Assembly (NCBI RefSeq): GCF_013314535.1
Contig: NZ_JABUAE010000027.1
Span: forward strand, 1-63,445
From: Bacillus sp. Xin1
GTDB lineage: Bacteria; Bacillota; Bacilli; Bacillales; Bacillaceae_G
Reading direction: 5' to 3'
Length of the DNA: 63,445 bases
Below, piece after piece: positions 17,266 to 26,309 of the stretch (position 1 is the first letter of the stretch; the number at the start of each line of letters is the position of its first letter). Under the pieces are notes generated by a model. The model made no database searches, had not been told where the DNA came from, and saw only the letters and a program-made list of their open reading frames with translations. Made by a program: the position numbers and the translations under genes.

Positions 17266-18987
17266 TTGATTAAATTTATAGTTTTAGCCATTCTCACATT
17301 GTTTTTGATTCCATGGACAAGGAGCGGTAAGCCACTTCGTACAGTGGATAAAGAAGGATCTGAGAAAGTTGTAAAGAAAAAGGCGGCAACGACTTTAGTT
17401 ATTCCGATTCTACTTTGGATTGGTATTGCAATCTATGAATATCTTTGGTTAATTGATGACCGCGTGGATTCGATTCTTACGCATTATTCTGTTGTAATTG
17501 CAGTATTAATTGGAGTAGTCCTGGTTTCTCAGGAGAGAAAAGGGAGATTAGAAGTTAAGTTGAAAGCGGCAGTAATGTTTGCTTTACTTGTATCTTACGG
17601 CTATTTTGGTTACTTGCATGATATAGTAATCTCGCAAAATAAATATGATTCAGTTGTAAAAGTAGAAAAAGATATTTCAGAGCCATTTACTGAAAATGAC
17701 CAACCGTTTACTGTTCCTCCGAAAACGGCAGAAAATAAGATGAAAAAGGTATTTGGGGATATTCCAAAAGTCGCGTATTTTGAATTAGGGGAACTTACAC
17801 CACAAATGGTGAATGGAGAAGCGTTATATGTAGCTCCAATCGAGGTTTCTGGATTCTTTAAGGCTCGTAAGGCAGAAGCAATTCCAGGTTATGTGACGAT
17901 GTCAGGTACAAACCCTGATGCGGAGGCAAAATTACATCTTGGTTATAAAATGAAATACGTACCAAGTATGTTTTTCGGTAATAAATTGGAACGTGTTGTT
18001 CGAAAAGCAGAACCAAGCCTTATCTTTAAAGGAAAACCGAAGTTTGAAGTAGATGATAAAGGCAAACCATACTATACAATGACATATGGTGAATTTATTT
18101 CAGGTCGATCTGGATTTGAAGTACAAGGTGTTGTAGTTGTAGACGCGCAAACAGGTGATGTAAAAAGATATGATAAAGGGCAAGCACCTAAGTTTATTGA
18201 TGGTGTCTTAAATCATGAAACAGCAGCAATGCTAAATACGTATTTCGGTAAGTTCATACATGGTTTTTGGAACACGAAGTTTTCTCAAAGTGATGTAAAG
18301 ATTCCAACTGAATGGGGAACGAAGGAAGGGGTTACACCAATATTCGGGAAGGATAGAAAATTGTATTACTTTACAGATTTCACTTCTCCAAAAGAGGGTG
18401 TCGATTCCGCTTTAGGTTACTCCTTAGTGGATGCACGTACAGGAAAGCTTTATTACTATAATGGAAAAGAAATAAAAGGAATTATGGATGGTTCAGCTGC
18501 TACAGAAGTGGTGGATAATTCCTTCAAGAGGGAGAAATGGCATGGAACAATGCCTGTAATTTATAATGTATATGGTAAACCGTCTTGGATTGTACCTGTT
18601 ATTGATGACGGAGGGTTAGTACGTGCTCATACCGTGATCTATGCTTCAAACGCAAAAGTATCTGCGACAGGTTCAACGCAAAAAGAAGCGCTTGAAAAAT
18701 ATAAAAGTGTGCTAACAGGAAGTGGTGATTCATTCCGTCCAACTTCTAGTGGAAAAGAAGCACAAAAAGAAGGCGTTGTACAACGTGTTTATAAAGAGAA
18801 ATCTGGAGAAAATACAATTGTCTTTGTACTACTAGAAAATGAGCAAAAAGTATTTATGATTTCTGCAAAAGATTTCCCATATGCTATGTTTACAGAAGTT
18901 GGAGATCTAATTCAAATCACATATTTAGACACAGGAGAAACAATGTCTTCTGTATCTAAATTTACAAATGGCAACTTGAAAAAGTAA
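17266..18987 (+). CDS. Membrane-anchored protein of unknown function
   Basis: 573 residues. An N-terminal hydrophobic helix (1-19), two to three further helices up to about residue 118, then a large soluble part, probably outside the membrane. It contains repeated segments around DAQTGDVKRYDKG and DARTGKLYYYNGK that look like PepSY-type beta units. I do not recognise a named family. TTG start at 17266 behind AAAGGAGA. It is followed by its own terminator, so it is probably monocistronic. Confidence 0.7.
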   Translation: MIKFIVLAILTLFLIPWTRSGKPLRTVDKEGSEKVVKKKAATTLVIPILLWIGIAIYEYLWLIDDRVDSILTHYSVVIAVLIGVVLVSQERKGRLEVKLKAAVMFALLVSYGYFGYLHDIVISQNKYDSVVKVEKDISEPFTENDQPFTVPPKTAENKMKKVFGDIPKVAYFELGELTPQMVNGEALYVAPIEVSGFFKARKAEAIPGYVTMSGTNPDAEAKLHLGYKMKYVPSMFFGNKLERVVRKAEPSLIFKGKPKFEVDDKGKPYYTMTYGEFISGRSGFEVQGVVVVDAQTGDVKRYDKGQAPKFIDGVLNHETAAMLNTYFGKFIHGFWNTKFSQSDVKIPTEWGTKEGVTPIFGKDRKLYYFTDFTSPKEGVDSALGYSLVDARTGKLYYYNGKEIKGIMDGSAATEVVDNSFKREKWHGTMPVIYNVYGKPSWIVPVIDDGGLVRAHTVIYASNAKVSATGSTQKEALEKYKSVLTGSGDSFRPTSSGKEAQKEGVVQRVYKEKSGENTIVFVLLENEQKVFMISAKDFPYAMFTEVGDLIQITYLDTGETMSSVSKFTNGNLKK

Positions 18988-19018
18988 AGCGATAGAGATT
19001 CTATCGCTTTTCTCTTTT
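18986..19018 (+). terminator. Terminator
   Basis: AAAGCGATAGA pairs with TCTATCGCTTT around GAT, then TCTCTTTT. Confidence 0.88.
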
Positions 19019-19110
19019 CGTTGCATAGGAAAGTACGATATACTTGACGTATATTTAATGTTGTAACTATAATTGTTACGATTTGAAGTTTATATTAGAA
19101 AGGGTGAATG

Positions 19111-20367
19111 ATGGAAGTGAATGAAGTTAATCACGATGTATATAAACCTGTAAAAGCAAACAGGTTATGGACGATTCTTGTATTAGGGACACTTACAGCA
19201 ATTGGACCATTGTCCATTGATATGTATTTACCGTCTTTACCAAAGCTAACGGATGATTTACAAACGAATGCTTCTCTCGCTCAGCTTACTTTAACAGCTT
19301 GTTTACTAGGGCTTTCGGTTGGACAATTATTTGTTGGGTCAATTAGTGATATTTATGGACGGCGCAAACCGCTTATTATTGCTCTTATTATTTATGTTGC
19401 ATCTTCTTTACTTTGTGCTGTTGCACCATCTATTTGGAGTTTAGTGTTATTACGTTTCTTACAAGGAGCTTCAGGTTCAGCTGGGATTGTTATATCTCGT
19501 GCGATGGTACGTGATATGTACTCAGGCTCTGAGATGACGAAGTTTTTCTCACTACTTATGCTAGTAAATGGAGCAGCACCGATTTTGGCTCCAATTATTG
19601 GAGGACAGTTATTGCAGTTTACATCATGGCGTGGAGTCTTTATCGTTCTTGGAGCGATAAGTGTATTTATGTTAATATCCGCTACTTTTGTATTAAGGGA
19701 GACATTACCTCTTGAAGAGAGGGAGACAGGCGGTTTAACAGGAACATTATCAACATATGGAAAGTTATTAAAAGACCGTTTATTTATGGGATATGCTTTG
19801 TCCCAAGGTTTAGTGTCAGCGGCGATGTTTGCTTATATTTCGGGATCACCGTTTGTGTTGCAAAATATATACGGAGCAACACCACAAGCATTTAGTTTAT
19901 TCTTTGCCATTAATGGTATTGGTATTATTATTGCCAGCCAAATTACCGGGCGTTTAGCAGGGAAGTTGAGTGAGAAAACATTGTTTGTAGCAGGTATTGG
20001 TATTGCTGCATTTGGTGGTATTTCCTTACTTCTTACGATTGTATTAGAAATCGGACTAATTGGTGTTTTATGCTCATTATTTCTTGTTGTGTCAAGTGTT
20101 GGGGTGGTATCGACAACAGGTTTTTCACTCGCGATGAGAAACCAAAAACAAGCTGCTGGTACAGCTTCTGCTTTACTTGGATTGTTACAGTTTATTTCTG
20201 GAGCACTTGTTGCACCTTTAGTGGGGATTGGAGGTAGTAATACTGCACTTCCTATGGGTATTGTAATTGCTCTTTGCGAAGTGGGCGCAGTTTTATGTTA
20301 TATCTTTATGGCAAATCGTAGTGAAAAGCAGCTAGTACTTCAAGAAAAGCAAAATATAAATGCATAA
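19111..20367 (+). CDS. Bcr/CflA family drug efflux MFS transporter
   Basis: Major facilitator with 12 predicted helices (418 aa). The Bcr/CflA signature GPLSIDMYLPSLPKL lies in helix 1, and the loop 2-3 motif is GSISDIYGRRKP. It exports drugs such as bicyclomycin or chloramphenicol in relatives; the real substrate is not readable. ATG 19111 is 6 nt from AAAGGG, and ATG 19108 directly before it is an alternative. It stands alone with a terminator. Confidence 0.9.
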   Translation: MEVNEVNHDVYKPVKANRLWTILVLGTLTAIGPLSIDMYLPSLPKLTDDLQTNASLAQLTLTACLLGLSVGQLFVGSISDIYGRRKPLIIALIIYVASSLLCAVAPSIWSLVLLRFLQGASGSAGIVISRAMVRDMYSGSEMTKFFSLLMLVNGAAPILAPIIGGQLLQFTSWRGVFIVLGAISVFMLISATFVLRETLPLEERETGGLTGTLSTYGKLLKDRLFMGYALSQGLVSAAMFAYISGSPFVLQNIYGATPQAFSLFFAINGIGIIIASQITGRLAGKLSEKTLFVAGIGIAAFGGISLLLTIVLEIGLIGVLCSLFLVVSSVGVVSTTGFSLAMRNQKQAAGTASALLGLLQFISGALVAPLVGIGGSNTALPMGIVIALCEVGAVLCYIFMANRSEKQLVLQEKQNINA

Positions 20368-20382
20368 AGAATGCTGAAAAAG

Positions 20383-20416
20383 AGCTGATTCAAAATTTGT
20401 TTTGGATCAGCTTTTT
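20383..20416 (+). terminator. Terminator of the Bcr/CflA gene
   Basis: AGCTGATTCAAAA pairs with TTTTGGATCAGCT (one G-T), then T4. Confidence 0.88.
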
Positions 20417-20605
20417 ATGTGTGCTTACATTTATATAAGATGTAAGGAAGGAGTTATGGAGATCCTGGTCGTATAAAGTGACGATACTGTGACAAAAATG
20501 GTGGTGTGTGTATAAAAATAGGATCATAAGTACAAAGTTTGAATGGTTCTCGTTATAATAGCAAGAGGAGACAAGTAGTAAACGTAGATAAAAGGAGAGT
20601 AACAA

Positions 20606-21109
20606 ATGAAGAAAGTATGGGGTATTGCCTTGCTTGGAAGTATGCTTCTTCTAGCAGGATGTAATGGAAACAAGGATGTAAAAGAATCAAAAGAAAAAGT
20701 AGAGCAGTCAACTGCTCAGTCAGAAGAGATGAAAGCATATCGTGATGTGCATAAGAAGTACGATGAAAAAATGAACAAAGAACTAAATGAATCCCTGAAG
20801 TTATGGGAAGAAGCAAAAGAAAAAGGTGGGAAAGCTTTAGTTCATCCGAAGTTTAAAGAAGATGTACAAAAAGTAACAGCAAGTATGCTAGAAGATATTG
20901 ATCATGTTCGTAAAGAAATTCGTGTTCCGGAATCAAAAGAAGAAGAACATAAGCTATATATTGGCTTCTTAGATGAAACAGAACAAGCAATAAAAAAATT
21001 AGAGAAATTAGCGAAAGAAGAAGATTCATCATTAATTCATGATATAGAGGTTCATTTCTCGACAGCTTCAACATACTATAAACGTTTTCTGAAAGAATTT
21101 CAAAAATAA
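20606..21109 (+). CDS. Lipoprotein of unknown function
   Basis: 167 residues with a signal peptide and lipobox LLAGC (Cys19). The mature part is highly charged and mostly helical, with coiled-coil character (repeated K/E heptads, for example SKEKVEQS and KKLEKLAKEE). I recognise no domain. The start ATG follows AAAGGAGAG by 7 nt. It is a single gene ending in a perfect terminator that overlaps the stop codon. Confidence 0.8.
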   Translation: MKKVWGIALLGSMLLLAGCNGNKDVKESKEKVEQSTAQSEEMKAYRDVHKKYDEKMNKELNESLKLWEEAKEKGGKALVHPKFKEDVQKVTASMLEDIDHVRKEIRVPESKEEEHKLYIGFLDETEQAIKKLEKLAKEEDSSLIHDIEVHFSTASTYYKRFLKEFQK

Positions 21110-21134
21110 CCTTGCGATGCGCAAGGTTATTTTT
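21105..21134 (+). terminator. Terminator of the lipoprotein gene
   Basis: AATAACCTTGCG and CGCAAGGTTATT, 12-bp perfect stem, loop ATG, then TTTA. Confidence 0.92.
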
Positions 21135-21285
21135 AGAATGTTGGGAAACCAGAACTGGAAGACTCTTGTTTTTTGTCGTTTTTTATCGATTGGTCGATAT
21201 CCCTTGTCGAATCTCCGATATATTTATATATTGTGAGAAATGGTCTATATATTTGAAAAACCGCTGATAAAATTTCATTGACCAT
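21133..21285 (-). CDS. Small protein, MVNEILSA family, paralogue of the ORF at 63365
   Basis: A 50-residue frame beginning MVNEILSAVFQIYRPFLTIY. The partial ORF at the end of the window starts MVNEILSAMFRIYRPFLTIY, 17 of 20 residues the same. The first half is amphipathic; the second half is polar and ends SSSSGFPTF. It lies 42 nt after the DUF3951 gene on the same strand, so the two may be cotranscribed. The ribosome-binding site is weak. Protein-level conservation between two distant loci supports it being real. Confidence 0.55.
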   Translation of the reverse strand: MVNEILSAVFQIYRPFLTIYKYIGDSTRDIDQSIKNDKKQESSSSGFPTF

Positions 21286-21327
21286 TTTAAACCAAAAGAT
21301 TCTCGGGATTTCACTATGTTTCTTCTG

Positions 21328-21543
21328 CTATTTTTTCTTTTTCCCATCCCCGTTTTCATCTTCAGCTACTAAAACTTTCTGTTCTTCGTGAAATTCTGAA
21401 ATTGTTTGACTGGTAATGTTGTCAAAAGGGGTGTAAAAGGAAGTGATATTTTTCCTTTTTATAAATAGTTTATAGAAGCCGATTACAACTAATATTACAA
21501 TTGTTAACGGTAATCCTATAACGGCCATAAGTAAAGGATCCAT
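21328..21543 (-). CDS. DUF3951-type small membrane protein
   Basis: 71 residues. One N-terminal membrane helix (about 5-24), then a basic patch FIKRKN and a polar, acidic-to-lysine tail. It resembles the B. cereus-group DUF3951 proteins. The frame is open 23 codons further upstream, but ATG 21543 has AAGGAG at the right distance. Function unknown. Confidence 0.75.
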   Translation of the reverse strand: MDPLLMAVIGLPLTIVILVVIGFYKLFIKRKNITSFYTPFDNITSQTISEFHEEQKVLVAEDENGDGKKKK

Positions 21544-21624
21544 GGTAAATCTCCTTTTTATATCTGGTTTAGAATACATGATTGGCTCTGAACCAAGTTT
21601 ACGATATGCCAAAAAATAAACAGA

Positions 21625-21660
21625 AATAAAGAAGTAGGCAAATCGCCTACTTCTTTATTT
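21625..21660 (-). terminator. Terminator of the YusW-like gene
   Basis: AATAAAGAAGTAGGC pairs with GCCTACTTCTTTATT around a 5-nt loop. It covers the 3' end of the minus-strand gene and could act in both directions. Confidence 0.85.
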
Positions 21661-22125
21661 TATTTCCTTCTTATACTCTTTCTTCGTTCCATCTGAGAAA
21701 ACAACTTCTAATTCGAACTTTTGATAGTCTTTATCAAGTTGGAATACGTCGACAACTTGATCGATTACTTCTTGATCTGGAGTATCTTTATCGAATTTTA
21801 ATTTTTGAAGAAGAGGGCCTAGTTTTGTTGCAGCTTCATCACCTGTTAATTTTGCATCTGTTTTATGATCTTCAATTTTAGCTTCCATTTGTTTTTCGTT
21901 TGCTTTATTTTTGTAGTCTGCGTCATAATCTTTTTTCGTATCTTGATAGTCAGTATCTAAACTGAATTCATTAAAATTAAGCTTTAAATCTTGCGTTGCT
22001 TCCTGCTTTGTTTCTTCAGTTGTTTTCTTGTTCTCAGATGCTGCATTATCCTGAGTATTTGCGTTACACGCTGTCATTACGGGTACAAGCATAAGAGTTA
22101 AAAGAATTGAAAGTAGAATTCTCAT
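21655..22125 (-). CDS. YusW-like lipoprotein
   Basis: 156 residues with a signal peptide and lipobox VMTAC (Cys20), a low-complexity linker, then a compact domain (about 48-156). That domain has FNEFSLDTDY and the C-terminal FELEVVFSDGTKKEYK strand pattern of YusW-type proteins. It is an extracellular, membrane-anchored protein of unknown role. The start ATG follows AGGAGG by about 7 nt. Monocistronic. Confidence 0.78.
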   Translation of the reverse strand: MRILLSILLTLMLVPVMTACNANTQDNAASENKKTTEETKQEATQDLKLNFNEFSLDTDYQDTKKDYDADYKNKANEKQMEAKIEDHKTDAKLTGDEAATKLGPLLQKLKFDKDTPDQEVIDQVVDVFQLDKDYQKFELEVVFSDGTKKEYKKEIK

Positions 22126-22215
22126 TATATATTCCTCCTTATTGTATCTTTCCTTCTATATAAGTTTTTCCCATTTTTATGTAATTATGTATGTATTTGA
22201 GATAAATTATTTCCC

Positions 22216-22422
22216 GTGACGTATGTGGCGACTGGTTATTTTACGATAGTATTTGATGGTGGGAATTTAAATAAGAATATTATTTCTCTATTATTTATAA
22301 TTGTCATCAAACAAATTGTAGCTTTGATTGTTGGGGGGTATCATGTGTATCAAAAGGAAAGAGATATGTGGAAAAAGAAGCCGAAAAAAGGCATCCTCTT
22401 GAAGGATGCCCTTTTTTCTTGA
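22216..22422 (+). CDS. Doubtful small membrane ORF
   Basis: 68 codons from a GTG with no ribosome-binding site. The middle part (NKNIISLLFIIVIKQIVALI) is a plausible membrane helix followed by a basic tail. Its last ten codons run through the terminator of the convergent oppA gene, which argues that the real reading frame, if any, is shorter. No family recognised. Confidence 0.25.
   Translation: MTYVATGYFTIVFDGGNLNKNIISLLFIIVIKQIVALIVGGYHVYQKERDMWKKKPKKGILLKDALFS
22384..22418 (-). terminator. Terminator of the OppA-like gene
   Basis: AAAAAAGGCATCCT pairs with AGGATGCCCTTTTTT around CTTGA. It is symmetric and can act on both strands. Confidence 0.9.
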
Positions 22423-22462
22423 AATTGAAGCTTTTGCTAAAATGAAATGTTACAAGAGTAGT

Positions 22463-24103
22463 TTACTTCTCAACTTTTGCCCATTTGAAGTTAAGTGGCC
22501 CCGCAAAATCAACTTCAACTATGCCTTTGACATAAGAACGCTCTAAGTATGTTGTTCCATTTTGATAAAGAGGAGAGATAACGGCATCTTTAAATAAGAT
22601 TTTTTCTGCTTGTTTTAAAGCTTCCCAACGAGCTTTTTCATCACCGGCTAAGTCATTTTTTACTTTTTGGATTAGATCATCAAATTCTTTGTTAGAATAG
22701 TGATCTAAGTTGTATGAGTTATCAGTTGTAAATAACTCTAAGAATGTAATTGGATCGGCAAAATCCGGGCTCCATCCGTCAATAGCAATCTCATAATTTC
22801 CTTGTAGTAATAATGTGACTTGTTGTTTACGTGGTTGAGGCTTAACATTTACTGTTAATCCTTCTAAATTTTTCTCTAGTTGTTCTTTTAAATATTCACC
22901 TGTTTTTCTAGGTAGATCGCCATCACTTGTTAATAATTCAATTGAAATTTTATCAGATCCTAATTCTTGTTTTGCTTGTTTCCAAAACTGTTGCGCTTCT
23001 TTTGTGTTTTCTTTTGTTAAATTACCATTCTCTTCGCGGAAGTCTTTTCCATTTGGCTCTTTGGCGAAATTTTTTGGCACTAGAGAATAGGAGGGTAGAG
23101 AGCCATCATTTAAAAGCACATTTACAAATGCTTTCTTATCTATCGATTTATCGATTGCTTGACGAACATTTATATTTTGTAACGTTTTATTTTTCTGGTT
23201 CATACGTACAAATTGTACCCCAACATCTGGTCGTTCTTTAAAGTTACTATCTTTGCGATATTTATCAACAAGATCAGATGTTAAAGTAAGTCGATCAATT
23301 TGTTTTGATTCATATAAATTAACAGCTGTTGAATGATCTTTGACAACATTAAAATTAATTTCTTCAAGTTTCACATTATCCTTATCCCAATAGTTGTTAT
23401 TCTTCTTGAACTTAAAGCTTTGTTCATGTTTCCAATCACTTAATGTAAAGGCACCATTATAAAGAATCGTGTTATCTTCTAAAGCATATTTATCACATTG
23501 TGATTTGAAGAATGCTTCATTAATTGGTAAGAATGTTGGAAATGCCGTTAAACTAATAAAGTAGGGAACAGGGCGCTCTAATTCTACTTCAAAAGTGTGA
23601 TCATCGATTGCTTTTACTCCAAGCTGATCGGCCGTAAGTTCTTTATTATTAATCTTTTTCGCATTTTTTATATCAAAAAATAGAAATGCATATTCAGAAG
23701 CTGTCGCTGGATCAACGGCACGTTGCCAAGCAAAGACAAAATCTTTTGCTGTCACAGGAGTACCGTTTGACCATTTCGAATCTCGTAAATGGAACGTATA
23801 TTTTGTTTTATCAGAACTTACCTCATGAGATTTTGCCACACCAGGAACAGGCTTATTTCCTTCACCGAGGTTATATAAACCTTCAAATACGTTTCTCATT
23901 ACTTGACCAGAGTCAGTATCTGTAGCACGTGCAGTATCCATCGTACGAATTTCTGTACCAGTGGCTAAGTTCAACACTTGTTTATCAGGAGCTTTATCCT
24001 TTGCTTTTGCTCCGCTTGTTTCGTCTTTATAGCTACCGCATCCCGTTAATAAAATACTTGCTCCTAAAACAGATGCGACAGCAGGTACAAATCTCTTTTT
24101 CAT
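22463..24103 (-). CDS. Peptide ABC transporter substrate-binding lipoprotein under S-box control
   Basis: Family 5 solute-binding protein (546 aa) with signal peptide and lipobox LLTGC (Cys22). It has the conserved EIRTMDTARATD start and the FVFAWQRAVDPATASEYAF and YNGAFTLSDWKHEQSF segments of OppA/DppE. It binds oligopeptides on the outer membrane surface for an ABC importer. No permease genes are adjacent, so it must use a transporter encoded elsewhere. The upstream SAM riboswitch implies peptides used as a methionine source, or a SAM-linked signal. Confidence 0.93.
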   Translation of the reverse strand: MKKRFVPAVASVLGASILLTGCGSYKDETSGAKAKDKAPDKQVLNLATGTEIRTMDTARATDTDSGQVMRNVFEGLYNLGEGNKPVPGVAKSHEVSSDKTKYTFHLRDSKWSNGTPVTAKDFVFAWQRAVDPATASEYAFLFFDIKNAKKINNKELTADQLGVKAIDDHTFEVELERPVPYFISLTAFPTFLPINEAFFKSQCDKYALEDNTILYNGAFTLSDWKHEQSFKFKKNNNYWDKDNVKLEEINFNVVKDHSTAVNLYESKQIDRLTLTSDLVDKYRKDSNFKERPDVGVQFVRMNQKNKTLQNINVRQAIDKSIDKKAFVNVLLNDGSLPSYSLVPKNFAKEPNGKDFREENGNLTKENTKEAQQFWKQAKQELGSDKISIELLTSDGDLPRKTGEYLKEQLEKNLEGLTVNVKPQPRKQQVTLLLQGNYEIAIDGWSPDFADPITFLELFTTDNSYNLDHYSNKEFDDLIQKVKNDLAGDEKARWEALKQAEKILFKDAVISPLYQNGTTYLERSYVKGIVEVDFAGPLNFKWAKVEK

Positions 24104-24163
24104 GTAAAATTCCTCCCTAAATTGTTTGGTTATTAGTTGATGAACAATTTGTGAGGGAAAGAA

Positions 24164-24201
24164 AAATTCCCTCTTTTCTTATCGAGAAAGAGGGAATTTT
24201 G
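24164..24201 (-). terminator. Riboswitch terminator upstream of the OppA-like gene
   Basis: On the minus strand AAATTCCCTCTTTCTC is followed by its near-complement AAAAGAGGGAATTT and a T-rich run. It lies between the S-box aptamer and the gene. Confidence 0.88.
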
Positions 24202-24237
24202 TTTACAAGGCATGTACCTGTATATAAACGAAGTCCC

Positions 24238-24346
24238 TCATTCTATCTTTCAAGCATAATGCTTGCAGGAAGTGGCACAGTATTCAAAGTGAACCTGTTG
24301 CCGAGGTTTCAAAGGGCCAGTCCCTCCACCTCTCTTGATACAATGA
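24238..24346 (-). ncRNA. SAM-I (S-box) riboswitch upstream of the OppA-like gene
   Basis: On the minus strand P1 is TCATTGTATC with GATAGAATGA (one mismatch). The S-box blocks ATCAAGAGAGGTGGAGGGA, TGGCCC, CCTCGGCAAC, GTGCCACTTCCTGCA and the 3' AAAGATAGAATGAG are all present. Control by termination is expected. Confidence 0.93.
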
Positions 24347-24476
24347 GTAAACATAATGATTTGTATTAATTTTTTGTTTATTTGATTATTAGAAATATTA
24401 CACCCGGACAAATGAACTGTCAATAAAACGAAATATAGTTTAAATTTTCAGTTTTTTATAAGTGTAATATAAAAAT

Positions 24477-24507
24477 AAGAGTCACTGTGCAATTACACAG
24501 TGACTTT
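24477..24507. terminator. Terminator of the P5CR/aldo-keto reductase operon
   Basis: AAGAGTCACTGTG and CACAGTGACTTTTCT form a long stem around CAATTA, at the 3' end of the minus-strand operon. Confidence 0.85.
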
Positions 24508-24511
24508 TCTC

Positions 24512-25345
24512 TTAAAAATCAAAATTATCAGGGTCTGGGCCAACACGATGATTTTCATTTAACGACTGAATTGCTTTCATGTCATCTGCGCTCAATTTAA
24601 AATCAAAGATGTTTGCATTTTCGATAATACGGTGTTCTTTAATTGATTTAGGAATTGTTACAACTTCATTTTGTAAATCCCAGCGTAAAATGATTTGTGC
24701 TGTTGATTTGTTATATTTTGTAGCAATTTCTTGCAATACTGGATGGTCGAGTAATTGACCTTGCATTAATGGTGACCAAGCTTCTAGTTGAATAGTATGT
24801 TCTTTACAGAAAGAGTGAAGTTCTTCTTGTGTTAAGCGTGGATGATATTCAACTTGATTAATCATCGGTTTAATTTCAGCGATTTCTAGTACATCTTGTA
24901 AGTGATGGATTTGGAAATTGCTAACACCAATAGCCCGAACACGGCCTTCTTTATATAGTTTCTCTAATGCCTTCCACGTTTCTGTATATTTTCCTTTTAC
25001 AGGCCAGTGTACTAGGTATAGGTCTAAATATTCTAGCCCTAGTTTTTCTAGTGATGTTTCAAAAGCTTGTAATGTTGATTCATAGCCTTGATCACTATTC
25101 CATACTTTTGAAGTGATAAATAATTCTTCGCGGGGAACTCCGCATTCACGAATTGCCTGTCCAACGCCATCTTCATTTTTATACACTGCAGCTGTATCGA
25201 TACTGCGGTATCCATTTTTAATAGCAACTTTTACAGAATCGATTACCTGTGTACCATCTTCAACTTTAAAAACGCCTAAACCAAACCAAGGCATTTTTAC
25301 ACCATTATGTAATGTTGTGCAATCTTGTAAGCTTGTTACTGTCAT
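24512..25345 (-). CDS. Aldo/keto reductase (YvgN/YtbE type)
   Basis: NADPH-dependent (beta/alpha)8-barrel reductase (277 aa). The catalytic tetrad is in the usual places: Asp in YRSIDTA, Tyr in AAVYKNEDG, Lys in ITSKVW, His in YLVHWP. The cofactor motif IPKSIKEHRI is near the C-terminus. Relatives reduce methylglyoxal and other aldehydes. The frame extends 12 codons upstream into the previous gene, but ATG 25345 follows GGGGGAAT. It starts one base after the stop of the P5C reductase gene, a tight operon. Confidence 0.9.
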   Translation of the reverse strand: MTVTSLQDCTTLHNGVKMPWFGLGVFKVEDGTQVIDSVKVAIKNGYRSIDTAAVYKNEDGVGQAIRECGVPREELFITSKVWNSDQGYESTLQAFETSLEKLGLEYLDLYLVHWPVKGKYTETWKALEKLYKEGRVRAIGVSNFQIHHLQDVLEIAEIKPMINQVEYHPRLTQEELHSFCKEHTIQLEAWSPLMQGQLLDHPVLQEIATKYNKSTAQIILRWDLQNEVVTIPKSIKEHRIIENANIFDFKLSADDMKAIQSLNENHRVGPDPDNFDF

Positions 25346-25346
25346 A

Positions 25347-26150
25347 TTAATTCCCCCTAGCTTTTTTATTTGTTGCTTCAATTGCTTGGTGAATCATCTT
25401 TGAAAAATTATATTCATATAAAACTTTTAAACCTTCTGCAGTTGAGCCACCTGGTGTAGTCACTTGTTCACGAAGCATAGCTGGATCTTGTTCTTGTTCT
25501 AGCATAGCGGCAGAACCAGTAATCATTTGAATGACAAGGTGTTTTGCGGTTGCTTCATCGATTCCATAGCTTTTCGTTGCTTCAATTAATCCTTCAGCAA
25601 AGTGGTAAAGGAATGCTGGGGCACTTCCAGTTACAGCGGTAAGCTGATGTACCTCTTCTTCTGTGCATAGCTGTGCTGTACCAATTCCTTTTAAAAGTAG
25701 TTGCAGTGTTTCTTGATGTTCTTTATTTACGAAATGTCCCATTGTATATAGAGAAATAGACTTCCCAATTGTTGCAGCTGTATTTGGCATGATCCAGGCA
25801 ACTGGTGTACCTTGAGGAAGTCTTTTTTCTAAATAAGATGGACCAATCCCGGCAGCAACGGTTACAACAAATTGATGAGTTAGAAGAGGTGATAATTCTG
25901 CTAATAATTGCTCATGTGCAGCAGGTGGCATTGCTAAAACAATGGTATCTACAGTTTGGATGTATTGTTTCCAATCACTCGTAGTTGAGATGTTATATTT
26001 TTTTTCTAATTGCTTAAGCTTTTCTATGTTACTTCGATTGGATACAATAATCTCTTCGATATGTTCATTACTTGTTTTGAGCAGTCCGGCGAAGATTGCT
26101 TCCGCCATACGACCGGCACCAATAAATAAAATTCTATTTTTCTTTGACAT
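25347..26150 (-). CDS. proC: Pyrroline-5-carboxylate reductase
   Basis: Makes proline from pyrroline-5-carboxylate with NAD(P)H (267 aa). The Rossmann start ILFIGAGRMAEAI lies at residues 6-18. The C-terminal dimer domain has TAVTGSAPAFLYHF and EQVTTPGGSTAEGLK, the substrate-binding signature. The start ATG 26150 is 9 nt from AAAGGA. This may be one of several paralogues (ProG, ProH and ProI in B. subtilis). Pairing with an aldo/keto reductase is unusual but not unique. Confidence 0.92.
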   Translation of the reverse strand: MSKKNRILFIGAGRMAEAIFAGLLKTSNEHIEEIIVSNRSNIEKLKQLEKKYNISTTSDWKQYIQTVDTIVLAMPPAAHEQLLAELSPLLTHQFVVTVAAGIGPSYLEKRLPQGTPVAWIMPNTAATIGKSISLYTMGHFVNKEHQETLQLLLKGIGTAQLCTEEEVHQLTAVTGSAPAFLYHFAEGLIEATKSYGIDEATAKHLVIQMITGSAAMLEQEQDPAMLREQVTTPGGSTAEGLKVLYEYNFSKMIHQAIEATNKKARGN

Positions 26151-26260
26151 ATCCTTTATTCCTTTCTGATTAGAATATGGTATAAAAAACGATAACATCT
26201 TTAAGAGATTTTTGTAAAAAGAAAAGTCTTATAAATAGAGTTTCATAATTAATAATAGGA

Positions 26261-26292
26261 AACCCCCGAAGCAGATATGCTTCGGGGGTTTG
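26261..26292 (-). terminator. Terminator of glcU
   Basis: AAACCCCCGAAGCA and TGCTTCGGGGGTTT form a 14-bp GC-rich stem around GATA. Confidence 0.88.
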
Positions 26293-26309
26293 ATTTATAG
26301 CTTGTGCAA

